A stretch of DNA of 64,000 nt from an uncultured Bacteroides sp. (GTDB lineage Bacteria; Bacteroidota; Bacteroidia; Bacteroidales; Bacteroidaceae). Shown one piece after another: positions 52,409-60,594 of this stretch; the first letter of the stretch is position 1, and the number at the start of each line of letters is the position of its first letter. The stretch spans positions 40,638 to 104,637 of the forward strand of contig NZ_CAJLKP010000014.1 in NCBI RefSeq assembly GCF_905207245.1, read 5' to 3'. A model generated the notes under the pieces. It was given only the letters and a program-made list of their open reading frames with translations, made no database searches and was not told the origin of the DNA. A program made the translations under genes and the position numbers.

Positions 52409-53125
52409 ATGAAAGCAACAACATCAACAACAGCAGCGTCTAATTTTTCAGTAATCGCTCCAACTTCAACGGTTAATAACAACGTAGATTCTCAGAATGT
52501 AAGTGTATTAACCACAGTACAATTCCTGGGATTAATCGAAGCTATGCCGTTATCCAACGTAGTTTTACGTGACAAGAAATCCGACAGGTTTATTGTGCTC
52601 AAACGAGTAGAATTGTTTGCGGCAAAAGCTGTCCCCACAAAGGACGAGCTTCTTAACGCTTGGAAATCCATGTATTTCAACACGTGGAAAATGAAGTTTG
52701 AGATTGAGAAATGTTCGCATGAGAGCTTGAAAAGCGGTAACTTGTTCAGAAACTTAGACCGCTTCGACGTCGCTATGTACCTTGCAGGAAAAAAGGTCTT
52801 TGATACAGCCGAATACAATCTGGACTTGGTTGAGGGGAAAGTCGGACTTACCCCAAAGTCAAAGGTGCGTGAAGATTTCACAACAAACAAGGAACTGAAA
52901 GCGCATTGCTATAAAGTGGCTGAAAGCGCATGGAAATTGTTAAATATTGATACGCTGATTTCTAAAGCTTTGGTGGATGCTGATAAAGAGAACAAGGAAG
53001 CTAAGGTAGCCGAAGTTAAGGAAGTCAAGAAAACCACCAAAACTAAGGCGAAACCTACGGCGAAAACCACGGTGGAAGCTAAGACGGAAACGGAACAAGT
53101 TCAGGTACTTGCGGAAGTGGCATAA
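52409..53125 (+). CDS. hypothetical protein with Lys/Thr-rich tail, 238 aa
   Basis: N-terminal 30 residues are low-complexity Ser/Thr (MKATTSTTAASNFSVIAPTS). The folded middle contains FLGLIEAMPLSNVVLRDKKS and NAWKSMYFNTWKMKFEIEKC. The C-terminal 45 residues are a basic repeat (EVKEVKKTTKTKAKPTAKTT) ending acidic. Such a basic tail often binds DNA or RNA. Preceded by the hairpin-rich leader and followed by the tRNA-like element. No family recognised. Confidence 0.7.
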   Translation: MKATTSTTAASNFSVIAPTSTVNNNVDSQNVSVLTTVQFLGLIEAMPLSNVVLRDKKSDRFIVLKRVELFAAKAVPTKDELLNAWKSMYFNTWKMKFEIEKCSHESLKSGNLFRNLDRFDVAMYLAGKKVFDTAEYNLDLVEGKVGLTPKSKVREDFTTNKELKAHCYKVAESAWKLLNIDTLISKALVDADKENKEAKVAEVKEVKKTTKTKAKPTAKTTVEAKTETEQVQVLAEVA

Positions 53126-53137
53126 TGTAACCTACCC

Positions 53138-53215
53138 ACACACGGTGAACATACCGGATACCTCTTATCCGGTGGTGCGGCATAGCCCGGAGGTTCGATT
53201 CCTCCGGTGTGTGCA
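53138..53215 (+). ncRNA. tRNA-like RNA element
   Basis: Acceptor-like CACACAC/GTGTGTG, a T-arm GGAGG-TTCGATT-CCTCC typical of tRNA, and a central 8-bp stem ACCGGATA/TATCCGGT. No normal D-arm, and the anticodon loop is only 5 nt, so it is not a standard tRNA. One extra G separates T-stem and acceptor. Either a decayed tRNA or a tRNA mimic. Lies between two phage genes with no overlap. Confidence 0.5.
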
Positions 53216-53235
53216 AACAACAATAATAAGCTATC

Positions 53236-53640
53236 ATGGATTACAAAACATATTGCGTGGGAGACTACATCTCCCAGCTTGGACGTGTCAAACGTTCGTG
53301 TAAAGCAAAGCCTAATACATTCAACATACACTCGCGCCAGAAATATCTGGGCGTAAACACGGTGAAGTATAGGGTGAATAATGTCCTGTTCTATGACGTG
53401 TTCCACGTCGATGTTCAGGCGGATTACGTCGGAATATTGTGCTGGGAAGACATAGAATCGGTACGCCAAAAGTGTGACGCCCTTAACCGCATCGGTGACG
53501 TAACAGCCACGTGCGGTGAACTGGATGGACGTACCGTGGTGAAGCTTGTACCGATAAAGTTCCTGCAAGTAAACCGCTTCACCCAGGACAAACACGGCTG
53601 CACGGTGAAGAGCGAAATATACCACATGAGGACACGATGA
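53236..53640 (+). CDS. hypothetical protein, 134 aa
   Basis: Starts MDYKTYCVGDYISQLGRVKR. The sequence is beta-rich with alternating polar/hydrophobic residues (FYDVFHVDVQADYVGILCWE) and a C-terminal basic segment (KFLQVNRFTQDKHGC). Length and pattern resemble small beta-barrel nucleic-acid-binding proteins, but no family is recognised. The tRNA-like element lies just upstream. Confidence 0.65.
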   Translation: MDYKTYCVGDYISQLGRVKRSCKAKPNTFNIHSRQKYLGVNTVKYRVNNVLFYDVFHVDVQADYVGILCWEDIESVRQKCDALNRIGDVTATCGELDGRTVVKLVPIKFLQVNRFTQDKHGCTVKSEIYHMRTR

Positions 53641-53724
53641 CGTTATTCTTGTGTCTTGTTTTTGTGAAATATATTTACAATGTGATTAGCTTCTAATTTA
53701 CTTCAATATACTTCTTGGCGTCGT

Positions 53725-53809
53725 GAGGATGCCGCATCCACTTCATAACACGGCTGGCATAGCTCACACTTAACACAATGGGTGTGAGCTATGCCCCGGT
53801 GTTATCCTC
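53725..53809 (+). ncRNA. very stable hairpin RNA
   Basis: GGCATAGCTCACAC pairs perfectly with GTGTGAGCTATGCC (14 bp, 12-nt loop), extended by ATAACAC/GTGTTAT and GAGG/CCTC. A GC-rich CCCG..CGGG follows. It stands 56 nt before the zinc-ribbon gene start. Possibly a processed RNA or leader control element; does not share the array consensus at 60 kb. Confidence 0.5.
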
Positions 53810-53865
53810 CCGTTTGGCGGGGGTACGGTGGCAACAACGAATTAAAAACTTAATACGATATAGCA

Positions 53866-54117
53866 ATGGAAAGAAATTATCCGGTAGAGCGGTTTTGTCA
53901 CCAGTGTGGCAAGGTCACTGTAATCTATGTGCGTGAAGAAGATTACAGCAAACGAGTAAGGGGGCGTAGTCCAGCACAGAACTGCTTCCCGTATCTGAAT
54001 ATGCCCGAGCGTGAGACAATCATATCGGGTATGTGCCCTGAGTGCCAAAAGAAGCTGTTCCCGCTCAACTACGACAAGAACGGCAATTGGGTGGGTTACC
54101 ACGACATACCATTCTAA
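53866..54117 (+). CDS. small zinc-ribbon protein, 83 aa
   Basis: Two CxxC pairs: CHQCGK near residue 10 and CPECQKKL near 62, so a zinc ribbon is likely. The middle has a basic stretch (EEDYSKRVRGRSPAQN). Typical of small phage regulators or adapter proteins. Preceded by the stable hairpin RNA. Confidence 0.65.
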   Translation: MERNYPVERFCHQCGKVTVIYVREEDYSKRVRGRSPAQNCFPYLNMPERETIISGMCPECQKKLFPLNYDKNGNWVGYHDIPF

Positions 54118-54297
54118 CCACCCGCAATTCCTCACAACCTCTCACAACGCTTCAAAACGGTGTTATATGTTAATGAATACTAAACATCGTATGCTGTGTC
54201 ACCTAAACGGTGGCGGGGTATTCCTACACCTGATAAACAGCGAGGAAATAACAAGAATCATAACTAATCACCAATTAATAATTAAAATCAAACAAGT

Positions 54298-55530
54298 ATG
54301 AAGACAATCGTAAATGACGAGCTGAAAGCACGTCTTAATTTCGCATCAATCAACGGTAGTGTAATTGCAACAGACATTCTGGAAGTACTCAGACAAAACA
54401 AGGATGTGACTGAAGTTATCCGTGGTACAGCTAACTACTTCAACTCCAAACGGGTTAAAAACAATGCCGGTGAATATACTAAAATGAAAATCGTATTTTC
54501 GGCTTGTACCAAAGACCTGGGCAATGAGAACTTCCCGGACAGGCAGAATCCCCGTGCTCCGTGGTTTGAGGAAAACAGAACAAACTTGGAGCCGTCCACT
54601 TTCATCTGTTATTTCAAGGACTTGCCTGAATACTCCGGTGAGGACATAGAATATTTCGCTAACGCTATCTGTGTCAGCAGCAAGGTGGAAATTAAAATGT
54701 ACGACAAGATGAACGATTTCATTGATGCCTATATTGCCGACAACTATGTTCCATTCGCCCAATATGGTGACAACAGTACGTTACATAATTCCTGCATGAG
54801 ATATCCCAGCCTTGTATACAGACTGGGAGATTTTTACTCCAACTTTGCCGGGGCAAGCATCCTTGTTGCCAGAGATTCGGAAAATAATGTGCTGGGACGT
54901 GCTATTGTCTGGAAGAAGGCAGTCGGAAAGTTTGATGGTGAAGAAAAAGAAGTGTCCGTATTAGACCGGGTGTACTATTCTCACTCTTTTGTGATGAAGC
55001 TGATATACCAATATGCCCGGAAAAACGGCATCAACCTGAGAAAGACACATAACGATTACTCCCACAAAATACAGTTTACTGTGCTAAATCCCATAGAGGG
55101 AGTAGATATGAAAGTTGGCGATAAAATAGACCAAAACCTGAATATTTGCGTACCTGCCACCAAATGGCATAAGAAAGGAACGCCCTACCTGGATACCTTC
55201 TGTTATGTGAATATTACTGAAGACGGCAAAGTACAATTATCCAATCAATCTACAGAAAGATGTGTAGTTACGTGCCAGAATACTTCCGGTGTCGCCACTC
55301 AATGCAGGTATATCTGCCCAAACTGCGGTGATGTGCATACCGATAGTGAATACTTGTGTGATACATGCAGAAAAAGACTTATCACAAAAACCATATTCGG
55401 CGACATGCTGATGGATAAAGTCAAGAGCTACAACGACGTGAAATACCCCGCCAGTTTCTTCGAGAAAGGCAGACCGTCCGCACATCTGGAACTTAACCTC
55501 CAAATTGCCAAATTGTTCATTACGGCTTAG
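54298..55530 (+). CDS. conserved phage hypothetical protein with C-terminal zinc ribbon, 410 aa
   Basis: Large protein of no named family. N-terminal 100 residues: helical with SFASIN-type start (MKTIVNDELKARLNFASING). Core contains PSLVYRLGDFYSNFAGASIL and GRAIVWKKAVGKFDGEEKEV with LDRVYYSHSFVMKLIYQYAR. C-terminus has two Cys pairs CPNCGD ... CDTCRK, a zinc ribbon. The core resembles proteins widely seen in large gut phages, without known biochemical role. Confidence 0.6.
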   Translation: MKTIVNDELKARLNFASINGSVIATDILEVLRQNKDVTEVIRGTANYFNSKRVKNNAGEYTKMKIVFSACTKDLGNENFPDRQNPRAPWFEENRTNLEPSTFICYFKDLPEYSGEDIEYFANAICVSSKVEIKMYDKMNDFIDAYIADNYVPFAQYGDNSTLHNSCMRYPSLVYRLGDFYSNFAGASILVARDSENNVLGRAIVWKKAVGKFDGEEKEVSVLDRVYYSHSFVMKLIYQYARKNGINLRKTHNDYSHKIQFTVLNPIEGVDMKVGDKIDQNLNICVPATKWHKKGTPYLDTFCYVNITEDGKVQLSNQSTERCVVTCQNTSGVATQCRYICPNCGDVHTDSEYLCDTCRKRLITKTIFGDMLMDKVKSYNDVKYPASFFEKGRPSAHLELNLQIAKLFITA

Positions 55531-55592
55531 TCTCCCACAGTTCAGTTAAATAAGAATCCTCACCAACAAAAATAAATAAAAATACATACATC

Positions 55593-56702
55593 ATGGAATT
55601 ATTGAAAGAACTATATGGCATCTCAGCCCGCACGCATCAGGAAAAAGACATGATCGCGTTCGTTTCCCAAAGATTATCAGACCTCGGCGTAACCTTTACC
55701 GTAGACGAAACTGGTAATATCTATGCCACCAAAGGCAACGCTGATACTTACCCGTGCATTGCCGCCCATCTGGACGAAGTGCATGAGGCGAGGGAAAAAG
55801 GTTACGAAGTCCTGGTTGTCAGGGATGAGTTCATTATCGGCTTCAACAGCGGGAAACGTGAGTTCAACGGTATCGGGGCTGATGACAAGAACGGCATCTG
55901 GGTATGTCTGAAATGCTTAGAGAAATTCGATAACCTGAAATGTGTATTCTTTGTTGGTGAAGAACAAGGATGTATCGGCAGTCATCAGGCGGACATGAAG
56001 TTCTTCGATGACTGCCGGTTCGTGCTCCAATGCGACCGGAAAGGGAACAGTGACTTTATCAGCAACATCTACGGCAATCCTCTTTGCTCATCCCAGTTTA
56101 TAAAAGATGCTTCCCTCGGGGAGCATGGATATAAGGAAGAACGCGGGATGCAAACCGATGTCCAGACGTTACGCCAAAGAGGGCTGGAAATATCATGCGC
56201 TAACATCTCATGCGGTTATTATTACCCGCACACTCCCCACGAAATGACAAACATAGCCGATCTGAAGAAATGCCTCACACTTGTGGAGCATATCGTTGAG
56301 AACTGCCGTGAAGTATACACTCATAAGGAAGTGCGTCCCCAGCGTCGGGATTACAGATCCGATTTTTTCTCCGATGCTTTTCTCCCTCGTTCGGAAAAGC
56401 GGTATGCCGAGCCAAACACACGGAAGCAAAACAAACCCTCCAAGGCAATCAAGGAAGCTGCCGAAGCTTGCACCCGGAACCAACGCACAGAGGTTAAACA
56501 GAGAATGATAAGTTTCTTCTCTATGAACCCGGACGGTAAACTTAGTGTATTCGAGACTATCTATGCAGAGTTCTTCCCACGCTTGAAGAAAGAAGACTTT
56601 GACAATATTTACAAGGCGGTCATGAAGGAGATGGCATCCGGTCGTAAGAAACGGGGTGCTCATCCCTTATATGGCAGCTTGCGTAAGATTGCAAACAAAT
56701 AA
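55593..56702 (+). CDS. M20/M42-like metallopeptidase with basic C-terminal extension
   Basis: 369 aa. Metal-binding motifs in order: AAHLDEVH (H59, D61), GIGADDKNG (D97/D98), VGEEQGCIGS (E123/E124), LQCDRK (D148) and PHTPHE (H213/H216). This is the typical two-zinc set of M20/M28/M42 aminopeptidases. Residues 250-369 form an added Lys/Arg-rich, helical domain not present in cellular relatives. Possible target: a host peptide or a modified protein; not known. A peptidase of this type is unusual in a phage early region. Confidence 0.8.
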   Translation: MELLKELYGISARTHQEKDMIAFVSQRLSDLGVTFTVDETGNIYATKGNADTYPCIAAHLDEVHEAREKGYEVLVVRDEFIIGFNSGKREFNGIGADDKNGIWVCLKCLEKFDNLKCVFFVGEEQGCIGSHQADMKFFDDCRFVLQCDRKGNSDFISNIYGNPLCSSQFIKDASLGEHGYKEERGMQTDVQTLRQRGLEISCANISCGYYYPHTPHEMTNIADLKKCLTLVEHIVENCREVYTHKEVRPQRRDYRSDFFSDAFLPRSEKRYAEPNTRKQNKPSKAIKEAAEACTRNQRTEVKQRMISFFSMNPDGKLSVFETIYAEFFPRLKKEDFDNIYKAVMKEMASGRKKRGAHPLYGSLRKIANK

Positions 56703-56726
56703 CCAAATAACAGTTATTTGGAAGTT
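56703..56726. repeat. dispersed palindrome, copy 5
   Basis: CCAAATAA-CAG-TTATTTGG followed by AAGTTCTT. Relative to copy 2 both arms changed (G/C to A/T) so pairing is kept; this compensating change supports a real hairpin. Sits directly after the peptidase stop. Confidence 0.7.
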
Positions 56727-56970
56727 CTTCAAATTTAATTCTATCTTGAAAACAGTCACGAAGATAATATTGCGCAGGGCTTAGTTTTCGATGCAAACCC
56801 TTTGAGAATGTGCCGCCGAAAGGAAATCTGAAAGAGGTTACGGGATTGGTGAAACCTTATTCTCCCGCCGGGCTGCGTTACGCCTGCCTCAGTATGACAT
56901 GAAATATGGGTCTGTCCGCAAAGGAGTGCTGGGTGACAACGAATAAATCAGAACTTAAAAAAATAAACAA
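56727..56970. other. possible gene remnant, 244 nt
   Basis: Short stretches look coding in different frames (GNLKEVTGLVKPYSPAGLRY; RLPQYDMKYGSVRKGVLGDN ends at a stop at 56946) but none has a start codon. Either a decayed small gene or chance. No RNA structure was clear. Confidence 0.3.
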
Positions 56971-57180
56971 ATGGTACTTAATATCGTAAAAAACAAACTA
57001 AGCGCCTCTGATATTGTCAATTGCGTAAAAAAAGTTTTCGATAGTTCAGAAGTTGAAATACAAAAAGAATACTGTGTATCTGTAGATATCTCAGTGACCG
57101 GAAAGAATGTTCTACATAGCTTGGAAGGGTTAAAAGAACTGGAATACTATTTCAAGGACTATGATATAAGAATTTGTTGA
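56971..57180 (+). CDS. small hypothetical protein, 69 aa
   Basis: MVLNIVKNKLSASDIVNCVK followed by alternating strands (EIQKEYCVSVDISVTGKNVL), ending EYYFKDYDIRIC. Alpha-beta pattern of small phage proteins. No family recognised. Same strand and close to downstream genes. Confidence 0.6.
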   Translation: MVLNIVKNKLSASDIVNCVKKVFDSSEVEIQKEYCVSVDISVTGKNVLHSLEGLKELEYYFKDYDIRIC

Positions 57181-57202
57181 TAAACGCAGAAAGGAATAGA
57201 CC

Positions 57203-57772
57203 ATGAGAAGTAAAATGTCTTTAAAGAAGCAACTGGCAAACATATTAGACACTGCCATAATTTCCGGAAGCGGGAAGGTTGGACGTACCCGGTATACGGC
57301 CAATCATGATATATATGTTGCTGAAAGGGTAAATGAACACGGGTATAAATGTACGTATCATTTTGAGGGAGACTTTAAGGAAGAACTGTTGAAACGTGCC
57401 GCTTCTATCCAAAGGGGAACGCCCTGCAAACTTAAAGAGTGGCAGAACGGGAACAGCACACAAAAAGTAATGCTCTTCCTGAAAGAAAACAAAGAGGTTT
57501 TGCAGGTATTGTCTGACATTGGTTATCTGATGAGAAATTACAACTACGACGCACAAGAGGCTTGTGGTATTTTATTCAAGGATAAAAAGAAGCTGCCTTC
57601 CTGTTTTCGTCTGGATGGTAAAAACGGACGTTCTAAAACACCGGTCTACCGCTTTGACATGAGCGGTTACTACGGGAATAGAAATATCGAATATCTTATC
57701 GGTATAGTGAGGATTCTGCCTAAATCATACCTGAAAGGGATTGATGGCAGCGATGATAGCAATGGTAATTAA
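57203..57772 (+). CDS. hypothetical protein, 189 aa
   Basis: Starts MRSKMSLKKQLANILDTAII, basic N-terminus; middle KCTYHFEGDFKEELLKRAAS with Lys/Arg; C-terminal FRLDGKNGRSKTPVYRFDMS and a final NIEYLIGIVRILPKSYLKGI. No family recognised. The basic character could fit nucleic-acid binding, but this is not shown. Two genes before the RT, so a role with the RNA array is conceivable though unproven. Confidence 0.6.
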   Translation: MRSKMSLKKQLANILDTAIISGSGKVGRTRYTANHDIYVAERVNEHGYKCTYHFEGDFKEELLKRAASIQRGTPCKLKEWQNGNSTQKVMLFLKENKEVLQVLSDIGYLMRNYNYDAQEACGILFKDKKKLPSCFRLDGKNGRSKTPVYRFDMSGYYGNRNIEYLIGIVRILPKSYLKGIDGSDDSNGN

Positions 57773-57803
57773 CTTGTAAACAAATAATACAAAGAAAAAG
57801 AGT

Positions 57804-58226
57804 ATGAATGTAATATGCACAAGATGCGGCGGCACGGATGTTTCCTGCGAAGCAACAATAAATCCAAACACTAAAGAGTTCAAAGATTACACCGACGAAT
57901 CATTCCTGTACGGTTGGTGCGAGAACTGCAAAACGGGAGTCATCATATCCGACACGGACGAGATACAGGTGGAAATGCAGAAGAAGTTTGATGAGTTCGT
58001 CAAGAATAACGGCAAGGAGCCACATTATGCGAACTGCGAAATTGTGTGGAAGGACACGGACGGTAGCCAAGAGGTAAAAATCCAGCTCTCGGGAGATACC
58101 GGCGAGGATGACGACATGTTTTTCTACTGCCAATCTTTGAACGGGCTCAAATCGCTGGCAGCTTTTGGGTGTGAGGATTTCATCGTGACAGAGATAAATA
58201 GTTTTGAGCGGATATTGGAATCATAA
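57804..58226 (+). CDS. zinc-ribbon hypothetical protein, 140 aa
   Basis: N-terminal CTRCGGTDVSCEA and CENCKTG give a plausible zinc ribbon, followed by a largely acidic region (YTDESFLYGWCENC, QLSGDTGEDDDMFFYCQSLN). Acidic proteins with a zinc ribbon often act as DNA mimics or adapters. Unknown family. Confidence 0.6.
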   Translation: MNVICTRCGGTDVSCEATINPNTKEFKDYTDESFLYGWCENCKTGVIISDTDEIQVEMQKKFDEFVKNNGKEPHYANCEIVWKDTDGSQEVKIQLSGDTGEDDDMFFYCQSLNGLKSLAAFGCEDFIVTEINSFERILES

Positions 58227-58292
58227 AAAATGGTTACGCAGTGCTCTTTGTGGCAATGCCAATCAGATTGTGGAACTGAAATAAGAATAAAA

Positions 58293-58742
58293 ATGAAAGA
58301 AATTACAGCAAAATTGGTATCAACCAATAATACCCAAAGATATTATGAATTATCTCTTCCGATTTATAAAGGTAGAAACTTTGGTCGTAATGTTGATATT
58401 GCCGCAGAACTTGAAGAGTGCAAAGAGAAACGGATGAAGCCGGAATATAAGCACCTTCTCCGAACAGACGGATGCCATATTGTATGTGTGTCGGATGCGC
58501 ATACCCACATTGAGAGGCTTGTGTTCGTTGGTGAAAAGTTTCCGTCAGGTTATGGCCGTACCGATATTCAAATAGACGGCTCCCATACCATGAAAATATA
58601 CGGCGGCGATGAAAGACATGTTTATCCCGATGAAGTGTATTTAAGGCATTTGGGGATGGTCAATGGAGTGAGAATAGTCTTAGACAAGAGTGATATTACA
58701 AAAGAAACCAACACTACGGATTATGCCAGACAAGATAGATAA
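58293..58742 (+). CDS. hypothetical protein, 149 aa
   Basis: MKEITAKLVSTNNTQRYYEL; beta-rich with KGRNFGRNVDIAAELEECKE, a central HTHIERLVFVGEKF and FPSGYGRTDIQIDGSH. ATG 58293 is chosen over 58230 because the extra 21 residues are Cys-rich and atypical. The gene ends 20 nt inside the RT frame, so RT translation is coupled to it. No family recognised; its linkage makes it a candidate RT partner. Confidence 0.6.
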   Translation: MKEITAKLVSTNNTQRYYELSLPIYKGRNFGRNVDIAAELEECKEKRMKPEYKHLLRTDGCHIVCVSDAHTHIERLVFVGEKFPSGYGRTDIQIDGSHTMKIYGGDERHVYPDEVYLRHLGMVNGVRIVLDKSDITKETNTTDYARQDR

Positions 58743-60006
58743 GGTTGATAAGATTTTACAGATGTTCTTCGATATTGGCCGGTGGACGAAAGCCATAGAG
58801 AAAGGTGTAGGTAAGGACATCCGAAAAGACCAGCTCATATTGCTGACCGATGAAAACACCCGGATAGCGATTGCTGATGCCATGAGGAAGGGTAAGTATG
58901 AAATTTCACCTCCCCACACCGCCCAGATACCAAAAGAAAACGGTGAGTTCCGCACGGTTTACGTGAATGAACCTATTGACCGGGTGATATTAAGCATCGC
59001 CAATGACTTGCTTTTCGATCTGATGCCCGAGATGGTTCATGTCTCCTGTAAATCCTACCAAATAGGGACCGGATGCGGTAAGGTCGTGACCGAAGTAAGT
59101 AATAAAATGGTGACTATCGAAAAGGATGGATATTTAGGATGGAAATCTGATCTCAGCAAGTATTTCGATAGTGTGCCTGTTCAATACATAGACGAAGCGT
59201 TCGACAAGGTGGAAGCGCAGCATGGTCATTCCGCTTTGATTGACGTGCTGCGGAAATACTACCACTGTGATTTATACTTCGATGAGGATAACAATCTCCT
59301 GCGTCAATACCAGTCCCTCAAGCAAGGGTGCGCTGTGGCAAGCTGGCTTGCTGATGTATTGCTGTATGACCTTGACGAAGAACTGTCTCAAATGGATGGT
59401 TTCTACACACGTTATTCGGACGACATGTTGTTTGTCGGGAAAGAATACGGGAAAGCCATGAGCGTGCTCCAGAGCCGGTTGGAAGAGAAGACGATGAAGC
59501 TAAACCCGAAGAAGGTTGAATATTTGACTATGGATAAGTGGTTCAAGTTTCTTGGGTTCAGTATCAAAGGTAGCATGATCTCCTTATCCTCCAGCCGTAT
59601 CAAGACGTTTCAAAAAGAGATTGAGAAACGCACCATCCGCAAGCCGGGAATAACGCTGGCAAAAGCCATCAACGCAGTAAACCGCTACCTCTACAAAGGT
59701 AACGGGGAGTTTAGCTGGGCTACGCAGATACTTCCGGTATGCAACGTGAGGAAAGACCTCGACGAATTAAACAAGTTCGTGATGGACTGCCTGAGAGCGG
59801 TACAGACGGGAAAGCGCAAGGTGGGCGGCTTAGGGTACGTCAAAACAAAGAGTGACGGTTGTATAGTCCGGGGGCTGGGGCGTAACGTGAAAGCCAACCG
59901 GGGCAAGACTGTGGGGGACATCCCGGGCTATCTGACCCTTGGCTGTATGCAGAACGCCATATTGACAAGACGGGCCGTGTACAATACTTTGGTCGCATCA
60001 TTATAG
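58723..60006 (+). CDS. reverse transcriptase of uncertain class
   Basis: 427-aa RT with all seven-motif hallmarks: KENGEFRTVYVNEPIDRVIL (motif 1-2, residues 71-90), SYQIGTGCGK (111-120), motif A SDLSKYFDSV with D143/D149, motif B LKQGCAVASWLA (199-210), motif C TRYSDDMLF with Y-S-D-D at 231-234, and FLGFSIKG (motif D/E). The C-terminal 100 residues (NKFVMDCLRAVQTGKRKVGG, IVRGLGRNVKANRGKT) have no intron maturase or retron-type pattern. Not clearly a DGR RT because motif B is QGCAVAS and no template/variable repeat pair was found. ATG 58723 overlaps the preceding gene. It is followed at once by a structured RNA array, making it the likely partner enzyme. Confidence 0.85.
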   Translation: MPDKIDKVDKILQMFFDIGRWTKAIEKGVGKDIRKDQLILLTDENTRIAIADAMRKGKYEISPPHTAQIPKENGEFRTVYVNEPIDRVILSIANDLLFDLMPEMVHVSCKSYQIGTGCGKVVTEVSNKMVTIEKDGYLGWKSDLSKYFDSVPVQYIDEAFDKVEAQHGHSALIDVLRKYYHCDLYFDEDNNLLRQYQSLKQGCAVASWLADVLLYDLDEELSQMDGFYTRYSDDMLFVGKEYGKAMSVLQSRLEEKTMKLNPKKVEYLTMDKWFKFLGFSIKGSMISLSSSRIKTFQKEIEKRTIRKPGITLAKAINAVNRYLYKGNGEFSWATQILPVCNVRKDLDELNKFVMDCLRAVQTGKRKVGGLGYVKTKSDGCIVRGLGRNVKANRGKTVGDIPGYLTLGCMQNAILTRRAVYNTLVASL

Positions 60007-60028
60007 GAACATTATAGGAACTTACCGA

Positions 60029-60194
60029 ACACACGGTGGATGATGAAGGCGCAAGGCATTTAATGTTACAGGCTTAGTATACCAGAATTCATACGAGATC
60101 AACCGGTTTAGCTCCCGGTCGATCTCAGTTAAATTCTGGTTCATTCCTGTAAATATCAAGAATTTAAAGAATTGTGTCGCTTGCTTGACATCAT
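60029..60194 (+). ncRNA. RT-linked structured RNA unit A
   Basis: P0 ACACA (60029) with P0' TGTGT (60173); P1 ATGATG/CATCAT (60040/60189); loop AAGG and TTGA; P2 GCAAG/CTTGC (60051/60180); linker CATTTAAT; P3 closes TTACAGG/CCTGTAA and contains stems ACCAGAATT/AATTCTGGT, GAGATC/GATCTC, ACCGG/CCGGT. Tail ATATCAAGAATTTAAAGAAT. Begins 22 nt after the RT stop. Strongest reason to group it with the others is the shared order of elements and the 3' tail. Confidence 0.8.
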
Positions 60195-60213
60195 AATAAA
60201 TAATAATACTGAA

Positions 60214-60380
60214 ACACATCAATGAAGCTCAAGGAACAACAATTAATATCCCGCGTGCGGAATCCAGCTCATGCAGAGTCTTGAAGGCCGTTAATCCACC
60301 GCCTTCAGACTCTTTATGGAGCTGGAATACGCGGGACATATCAAGAGCGTATAGCAATGTGTCGCTGTTATGAGAGCTTT
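60214..60380 (+). ncRNA. RT-linked structured RNA unit B
   Basis: P0 ACACAT (60214) with P0' ATGTGT (60357); P1 GAAGCTC/GAGCTTT (60224/60374); loop AAGG and ATGA; P2 AACA/TGTT (60235/60366); linker AATTAATA; P3 closes CCCGCGT/ACGCGGG and holds TCCAGCTC/GAGCTGGA, AGAGTCT/AGACTCT and GAAGGC/GCCTTC. Tail ATATCAAGAGCGTATAGCAA. The P3 hairpin is an almost perfect long duplex. Confidence 0.8.
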
Positions 60381-60389
60381 CTCTTCTTA

Positions 60390-60575
60390 GCACAAAAGAA
60401 GAAAAAAAATAAGAAAAGAAGTATGGTTCAAGGAATAATATTTAGTATGCCGTGTACAATAAGCCTCCTTGGCGCCGGCGGAACTCTCTACTGAGCACTC
60501 CGCCGGCGCCGTTACGGCTTCCCAGCCACGGCAAACATCAGATGTATAAAGAAATGTGCCGGTATTTTGAGAACC
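60390..60575 (+). ncRNA. RT-linked structured RNA unit C
   Basis: P0 GCACA (60390) with P0' TGTGC (60555); A-rich spacer; P1 GGTTC/GAACC (60425/60571); loop AAGG and TTGA; P2 AATA/TATT (60434/60563); linker ATATTTAGTA; P3 closes GCCGTG/CACGGC with a perfect 12-bp GGCGCCGGCGGA/TCCGCCGGCGCC inside. Tail CATCAGATGTATAAAGAA. The spacer P0-P1 is 30 nt, longer than in other units. Confidence 0.8.
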
Positions 60576-60594
60576 GCAAATAAAAGTAAGCTTA

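Noticed and set aside
53138..53215. Ordinary tRNA gene
   Set aside because: No D-arm and wrong anticodon loop; listed as tRNA-like only.
58723..60194. Classical retron (msr-msd plus RT)
   Set aside because: RNA lies downstream of the RT, is present in many copies, and lacks the usual a1/a2 and branching-G arrangement; a distant relation is not excluded.
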